DNA from: an uncultured Desulfobacterium sp.
GTDB taxonomy: Bacteria; Desulfobacterota; DSM-4660; Desulfatiglandales; Desulfatiglandaceae
Assembly (NCBI GenBank): GCA_900258555.1
Contig: LT984855.1
Coordinates: forward strand, 278,570-322,724
Direction of reading: 5' to 3'
Length of the DNA stretch: 44,155 nt
The notes under the pieces are model-generated. The model did no database searches, was not told where the DNA came from, and saw nothing but the letters and a program-made list of their open reading frames with translations. Below, in pieces: positions 41,097 to 44,155 of the stretch (position 1 is its first letter; the number at the start of each line of letters is the position of its first letter). The position numbers were made by a program, and so were the translations under genes.

Positions 41097-41855
41097 CTAT
41101 TTGCCAGGGCCATCCTTTTTGAAAACATAGATTGCCCATCCAAATGCCTCCCGCCCCCACCTCAGATAATTCTCTCTATTTGCACGTACCCGTTTCAACA
41201 CCTCTTCCACATCAGGGTCTTCCGGATGCCTGCTCGCCCACGCCGCTGCTGCATACCACTGCAACCCTTCATATCTGTCCCAATCATCTTGACTGCTCAC
41301 TAACGTGTAGACCAGCTCTAATCCAAGCTCTCGCCCGACTTCCGCATTCTCATAATGCGTCCCATAGTTGCTACGTTTTTCGCCTATGGCCTCCAAATGC
41401 GCCGCCGCTGGCTCTTGTCGCCAGTACGGCTCCCCAACTACCACCCAACTTCCGGGAACTGCCATCCCGGTCAGTGCCTTCAAAGTCCCTCGATGCCCGC
41501 CATAAATCCAACTCGCTCCGATACAAGCCACCAAATCGAAGCTTGTCGGTTCTTCCGGCTTGTAATCAATCCCGTCCATCTCCAAGAACTTCAACTGAGC
41601 ATCCGGGATACGTTTTCTTTGCTTCTCACGGGCATCTGAAATACAGTATGGTGAGATATCTACTCCTACCCCTTCAATCCTGTACCGTTCAGCTAGCCGA
41701 ATGATGAATTCGCCCTTCCCTGTGGCGATCTCCAGCACTCGCGCACCGGACCGCAATCGCAGAAGAGCAATAAGTTCCTCGAGCTTCTCAACACTCATCG
41801 GATTGCACAGAACGTGTTCTCGATGTGTGATATCAAAGAATTTCCATAGGTCCAT
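41097..41855 (-). CDS. SAM-dependent class I methyltransferase
   Basis: 252 residues. Motif I VLEIATGKGEFIIRLA (about 40-55), the acidic motif GVGVDISPYC, motif II/III LKFLEMDGIDY and FDLVACIGASWIYGG, then GSWVVVGEPYWRQEP give a complete Rossmann-like SAM-binding core. The C-terminal part is tryptophan-rich (W-D-R-Y-E-G-L-Q-W-Y-A-A-A-A-W). The substrate is unknown. I start at ATG 41855, which has TAGGAGATTTTGAGG before it; a TTG two codons earlier is less likely. It stands alone on the minus strand. Confidence 0.85.
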   Translation of the reverse strand: MDLWKFFDITHREHVLCNPMSVEKLEELIALLRLRSGARVLEIATGKGEFIIRLAERYRIEGVGVDISPYCISDAREKQRKRIPDAQLKFLEMDGIDYKPEEPTSFDLVACIGASWIYGGHRGTLKALTGMAVPGSWVVVGEPYWRQEPAAAHLEAIGEKRSNYGTHYENAEVGRELGLELVYTLVSSQDDWDRYEGLQWYAAAAWASRHPEDPDVEEVLKRVRANRENYLRWGREAFGWAIYVFKKDGPGK

Positions 41856-42025
41856 CCTCAAAATCTCCTATAACACGCAGCATAACGACAGGTGTCAGTT
41901 GACGGCGGATTTATTACGCAAAAAGCCGCATAGCCGCTGAACCTATTTATAGGTAAGAAAGCTTTTATGACCGCAAAGATTAGCCGATCAACTGCACACC
42001 ATGGTTGGAAAAATTGTGACAGTGA

Positions 42026-42256
42026 TTAGGCTGTTATCCGTAATGCTTCTTGCGCTTCCACAGGCAGCTGTATGAGAATGAAATAGGATGCGGGATAAAG
42101 ATAATCTTCACCTGATTCATCAATCACTCTCAGATAACCGTCCTTTTGTGCATCTTCATCTGGAAGGACTTGATAAATTTTTCTTTTCTCCAGATCTTCG
42201 CAATCCCTATTTTCTACGCAAAGAACATACCTTGGTTTGTTCTCAATTTTTTCCAT
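42026..42256 (-). CDS. Conserved small protein, second gene of an unknown two-gene module
   Basis: 76 residues. The run K-P-R-Y-V-L-C-V-E-N then D-L-E-K-R-K-I-Y-Q-V-L-P-D-E and G-Y-L-R-V-I-D-E-S-G-E-D-Y-L-Y-P looks like an SH3-like small barrel and, from memory, belongs to a widespread hypothetical family. It starts 4 bases after the stop of the partner gene at 42261-42506, so the two are surely co-transcribed. A toxin-antitoxin or similar paired function is possible but unproven. Confidence 0.65.
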   Translation of the reverse strand: MEKIENKPRYVLCVENRDCEDLEKRKIYQVLPDEDAQKDGYLRVIDESGEDYLYPASYFILIQLPVEAQEALRITA

Positions 42257-42260
42257 AAAC

Positions 42261-42506
42261 TTAATCCAAAAATTGTTTTATTTTCATTTTGACTCTGCCA
42301 AAGCCGTGGGCTTCATACCAATGCAACTCGGCCTTTCTCACTTTTCCATTTTGAAGGCGGATAGAGGCGTTCCCTTTGAGTTTCCGCCATCTTCCAGCAC
42401 CATATTGTTTGCGAAGGCGCATGATATCTCGAATATTTCCACCAACAGCGATGGTTTCAATATCCTCAATCTCTTTTATTATATCAAAATGCATAGGAAA
42501 ATCCAC
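42261..42506 (-). CDS. Conserved small basic protein, first gene of an unknown two-gene module
   Basis: 81 residues and strongly basic in the second half. The core D-I-E-T-I-A-V-G-G-N-I-R-D-I-M-R-L-R-K-Q then GRWRKLKGNASIRLQNGK and A-E-L-H-W-Y-E-A-H-G-F-G-R-x-x-M-K-I-K-x-F-L-D resembles a conserved hypothetical family seen beside the downstream gene. Length, charge and pairing resemble type II toxins, but no known toxin motif is evident. The first Met 42506 and Met 42494 are both possible starts. Confidence 0.65.
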   Translation of the reverse strand: MDFPMHFDIIKEIEDIETIAVGGNIRDIMRLRKQYGAGRWRKLKGNASIRLQNGKVRKAELHWYEAHGFGRVKMKIKQFLD

Positions 42507-42588
42507 TTAATTGGTTTTTCATCAATTTTCAACGCCCAGGCTGACATTTGTGCGGATGCCTTTCCCGCACATATTGTCCAGACTGATG

Positions 42589-42819
42589 TTATGGATGGCG
42601 GGCTGTATATTCATCCAGCAGCCTGCGAATCATTTTCTGATACTGAGTATTGTGTTTTTTTGCTTCGTTCTTAAAAAACTCTACGCTCGCCTTGCTTAAA
42701 GCAATAGTTACCTTAACGGTTTCATCCTTTAAAACCAGGTCCCCAGGTGAAGGTAGAAAATCTGAAACAACCTTCACTTTCCCCATAGGCTCGTCAGTGT
42801 ATTTTATTTTCTTCTTCAT
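42589..42819 (-). CDS. brnA: BrnA-type antitoxin
   Basis: 76 residues from ATG 42819; a longer frame to 42855 would extend further into brnT. The C-terminal half (V-T-I-A-L-S-K-A-S-V-E-F-F-K-N-E-A-K-K, then Y-Q-K-M-I-R-R-L-L-D-E-Y) is a ribbon-helix-helix DNA-binding domain as in BrnA. It would neutralise BrnT and repress the operon. It overlaps the 3' end of brnT by 26 bases, the normal toxin-first order. Confidence 0.85.
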   Translation of the reverse strand: MKKKIKYTDEPMGKVKVVSDFLPSPGDLVLKDETVKVTIALSKASVEFFKNEAKKHNTQYQKMIRRLLDEYTARHP

Positions 42820-43084
42820 ATATCTTTTTGCCTTTCCGCCAATACAAGGCACCAATGATTCTGATTTTATTGTTTCGATAAGTAAATCTTACGGTAATGA
42901 TTCCGTCGGAAACTCGGCCAATACAATAATATCGCTTCGCATACCCTCCATGTTCCAGATCTTCTAAAATAACACGGTTAGAATCCAGAAAAGCAAGATG
43001 AGCAATGGCAAAAGATACGCCATGTTTCCTTTGATTCAATTTGTCTTTGGCAGAATCCCACTCGAAATCAGACCGTTCTTCCAT
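42794..43084 (-). CDS. brnT: BrnT-type ribonuclease toxin
   Basis: 96 residues. F-E-W-D-S-A-K-D-K-L-N-Q-R-K-H-G-V-S-F near the N-terminus and I-R-I-I-G-A-L-Y-W-R-K-G-K-K-I-Y-E-E at the end are the BrnT signatures. It should be an RNase-type toxin acting on cellular RNA, held by BrnA. There is no ribosome site before ATG 43084, and the likely -10 box ends only 7 bases upstream, so the message may be leaderless. Confidence 0.88.
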   Translation of the reverse strand: MEERSDFEWDSAKDKLNQRKHGVSFAIAHLAFLDSNRVILEDLEHGGYAKRYYCIGRVSDGIITVRFTYRNNKIRIIGALYWRKGKKIYEEENKIH

Positions 43085-43090
43085 TTGCTT

Positions 43091-43119
43091 AAGATATGAT
43101 AGATTAAGGTGTGTGTCAA
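43091..43119 (-). promoter_or_regulatory. Sigma-70 promoter of brnT-brnA
   Basis: On the minus strand: TTGACA (43119-43114), a 17-base spacer, TATCTT (43096-43091). The predicted transcription start falls at or next to the brnT ATG. Two tandem 12-bp repeats lie just upstream of the -35 box. Confidence 0.65.
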
Positions 43120-43121
43120 TA

Positions 43122-43145
43122 TATTTATATGGCTATTTATATGGC
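43122..43145. repeat. Two perfect tandem 12-bp repeats upstream of the brnT promoter
   Basis: TATTTATATGGC occurs at 43122-43133 and again at 43134-43145. Position directly against the -35 box suggests a binding site for BrnA (ribbon-helix-helix proteins bind short repeats) or another regulator. Confidence 0.6.
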
Positions 43146-43168
43146 TTTTACATCCATAACGTAAACAT

Positions 43169-43185
43169 CTGCGGCTAGGCCGCAG
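43169..43185 (+). terminator. Hairpin CTGCGGC-TAG-GCCGCAG
   Basis: Seven GC-rich pairs with a 3-base loop. The + strand continues CATGTTTTGG and later GGGCTTTTG, a weak T-containing tail. On the minus strand it lies downstream of the 43268-43822 gene and could end that transcript before brnT. The rest of 43085-43267 is the brnT promoter and repeats. Confidence 0.45.
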
Positions 43186-43267
43186 CATGTTTTGGTTGGG
43201 CTTTTGTGTTTTTCGATTGATATTTTGAAGAGGATGTCCCCTAGCCCTTCACGATCGTTCGCCCTGT

Positions 43268-43822
43268 TCATTGTCTTCCCAAACCGAACTTTAGTTTTAC
43301 TCTTTTTAACAAATGGTCACCCGAAGGGAACTCAACTTTGCACATATCAGTGTGCTTATGAGTAGATTCTAGAATAAATTGTATGTTACTCGCTTGCTCA
43401 TTGTGCTGCTTTTCAATGTCCCAGTCAACCTCATAGCCGAACGGCCCTGCTGGTAGCCCTGGTTGCAAATTTGTGGTGGTAATAGGGAGGAATTCCAGGA
43501 CAAGCATGAAAGAAGTATTTCGTTCGTTATAGCTCAGAAGGGTTTGGAAGGTATTAGCAGGAACGTGGGTTTCAACCTCGAAGCATTGTTGCTGTGTGAA
43601 GGCCAAATCTAGATTGGTCCACCCCGGAAAATACGTGATGCTTGCAAGTTGCGGTTCTCCTTCATGTATACGAACTGTCCCTTCAGTGACATATCCCTTG
43701 CCTTTGACTCTTAGTTTCGTAGATCCAAGAGATACGTCGAAAATCAGAGTCCTTTCGCTGTATTCCTTAGATATTTCGTGAATGAAACGGCGATTAACTA
43801 AATGGAGGTTTAAGCTCGTCAT
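43268..43822 (-). CDS. Unknown 184-residue protein
   Basis: I do not recognise it. It is soluble and beta-rich by composition, with an N-terminal RTLIFDVSLGSTKLRVKGKG stretch, FPGWTNLDLAF, and a mid-section P-I-T-T-T-N-L-Q-P-G-L-P-A-G-P-F-G-Y-E-V-D-W. No membrane helix or catalytic motif is visible. ATG 43822 is preferred over GTG 43840; a GGGA site lies about 10 bases before it. It may form an operon with the short frame just upstream. It is an accessory gene in a region of similar small genes. Confidence 0.6.
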   Translation of the reverse strand: MTSLNLHLVNRRFIHEISKEYSERTLIFDVSLGSTKLRVKGKGYVTEGTVRIHEGEPQLASITYFPGWTNLDLAFTQQQCFEVETHVPANTFQTLLSYNERNTSFMLVLEFLPITTTNLQPGLPAGPFGYEVDWDIEKQHNEQASNIQFILESTHKHTDMCKVEFPSGDHLLKRVKLKFGLGRQ

Positions 43823-43847
43823 CTTTATATCTATTCCCACTATGCTC

Positions 43848-43994
43848 TTATACTTGCTCTAGAAGATCATTTTCTTGCTCAGAAGGATCTTTCAAAATTA
43901 ATGATTTTTGGCGCAATGATTGAGCAATCCTTCTGGGTAGACTACGTACATGAAAATATGAAGCGAGATAACTATTGTTGATTTTTATTTTCAT
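43848..43994 (-). CDS. Doubtful 48-residue ORF just upstream of the unknown gene
   Basis: A basic peptide (R-S-L-P-R-R-I-A-Q-S-L-R-Q-K) ends 25 bases before the next gene. The frame could start at 43994 or 44036; neither has a good ribosome site, and a 13-bp inverted repeat, CATGAAAATATGA (43949-43961) with TCATATTTTCATG (43991-44003), covers the start. It may be a gene fragment or regulatory DNA. Confidence 0.25.
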   Translation of the reverse strand: MKIKINNSYLASYFHVRSLPRRIAQSLRQKSLILKDPSEQENDLLEQV

Positions 43995-44071
43995 ATTTTC
44001 ATGTTCCGCATTACCGCATGAAAGCATGAAGGCCATTAATATTGATGGAGTTCAGCCAGCAAACTAAACCA

Positions 44072-44121
44072 CCCTCGACTATAAGTCGAGGGGTTTTATG
44101 AGGGGTCGATTTCAAATCGAC
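44072..44121 (+). repeat. Two consecutive perfect hairpins at the right edge
   Basis: CCCTCGACT (44072-44080) pairs with AGTCGAGGG (44084-44092) around ATA, followed by GTTTT. Then GTCGATTT-C-AAATCGAC (44105-44121) forms a second dyad. The first could be an intrinsic terminator on the + strand. The pair is also the kind of structure found at the ends of IS200/IS605-like elements or their guide RNAs, but the window ends before that can be judged. Confidence 0.5.
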
Positions 44122-44155
44122 TATCATCAGGAATCGGCTCCCCTTCTTGCTTTTG

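Overview
The window reads as chromosomal DNA of an anaerobic, Gram-negative bacterium. The best guess is a sulfate-reducing or syntrophic member of the Desulfobacterota (former Deltaproteobacteria). This is an inference from gene content: an HdrA-like flavoprotein joined to NuoE/NuoF-type subunits, sigma-54 control, ADP-forming acyl-CoA synthetase, a benzoyl-CoA-reductase-like molybdoenzyme subunit, and a two-membrane envelope (signal peptides, DUF1302/DUF1329 proteins, PpiD). I saw no rRNA, tRNA or CRISPR array.

1-8.2 kb (+): a predicted envelope lipid or hydrophobe handling module (YCF48-type beta-propeller, RND/MMPL permease, DUF1302 protein, DUF1329 protein), then a PaaK-type acyl-CoA ligase. 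8.3-13.4 kb (+): a decayed transglutaminase fragment, a divergent adenine-deaminase-family amidohydrolase, an ADP-forming acetyl-CoA synthetase, and gene debris that includes a second, broken copy of that synthetase's 5' end. 13.5-21.4 kb (-): a four-gene NADH/Hdr electron-transfer operon (nuoE, nuoF, a HoxU-like ferredoxin subunit, hdrA) behind a well-formed -24/-12 promoter. Two palindromes with identical half-sites separate it from a sigma-54 activator gene, which is coupled to a 92-residue unknown protein. 21.4-26.5 kb (-): gamma-class carbonic anhydrase, YhaM-like HD/OB protein, class II aldolase, zinc dehydrogenase and LsrF-like aldolase. 26.8-29.2 kb: DUF1285 protein and PpiD. 29.8-34.9 kb: 3-hydroxyacyl-CoA dehydrogenase (+) and the nitrogen operon amtB-glnB-glnD (-) behind a second -24/-12 promoter.

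35.3-44.2 kb is accessory in character. It holds an unusual KaiC/RAD55-like + XRE + cupin fusion regulator, a small ferredoxin, a zinc-ribbon protein, a 182-bp inverted-repeat element, a GNAT acetyltransferase, a xanthine-dehydrogenase-family large subunit with no partner subunits, a methyltransferase, a two-gene conserved unknown module, a BrnT/BrnA toxin-antitoxin pair, an unknown protein and hairpins at the right edge. Most of these genes are on the minus strand with separate intergenic regions, and one leader sequence occurs twice.

The items I consider most worth following are the KaiC/XRE/cupin fusion, the sigma-54-controlled Hdr-Nuo operon with its cysteine substitutions and its activator with an altered GAFTGA loop, the divergent amidohydrolase, and the MITE-like elements. 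All similarity statements come from reading motifs by eye; no database search was run.
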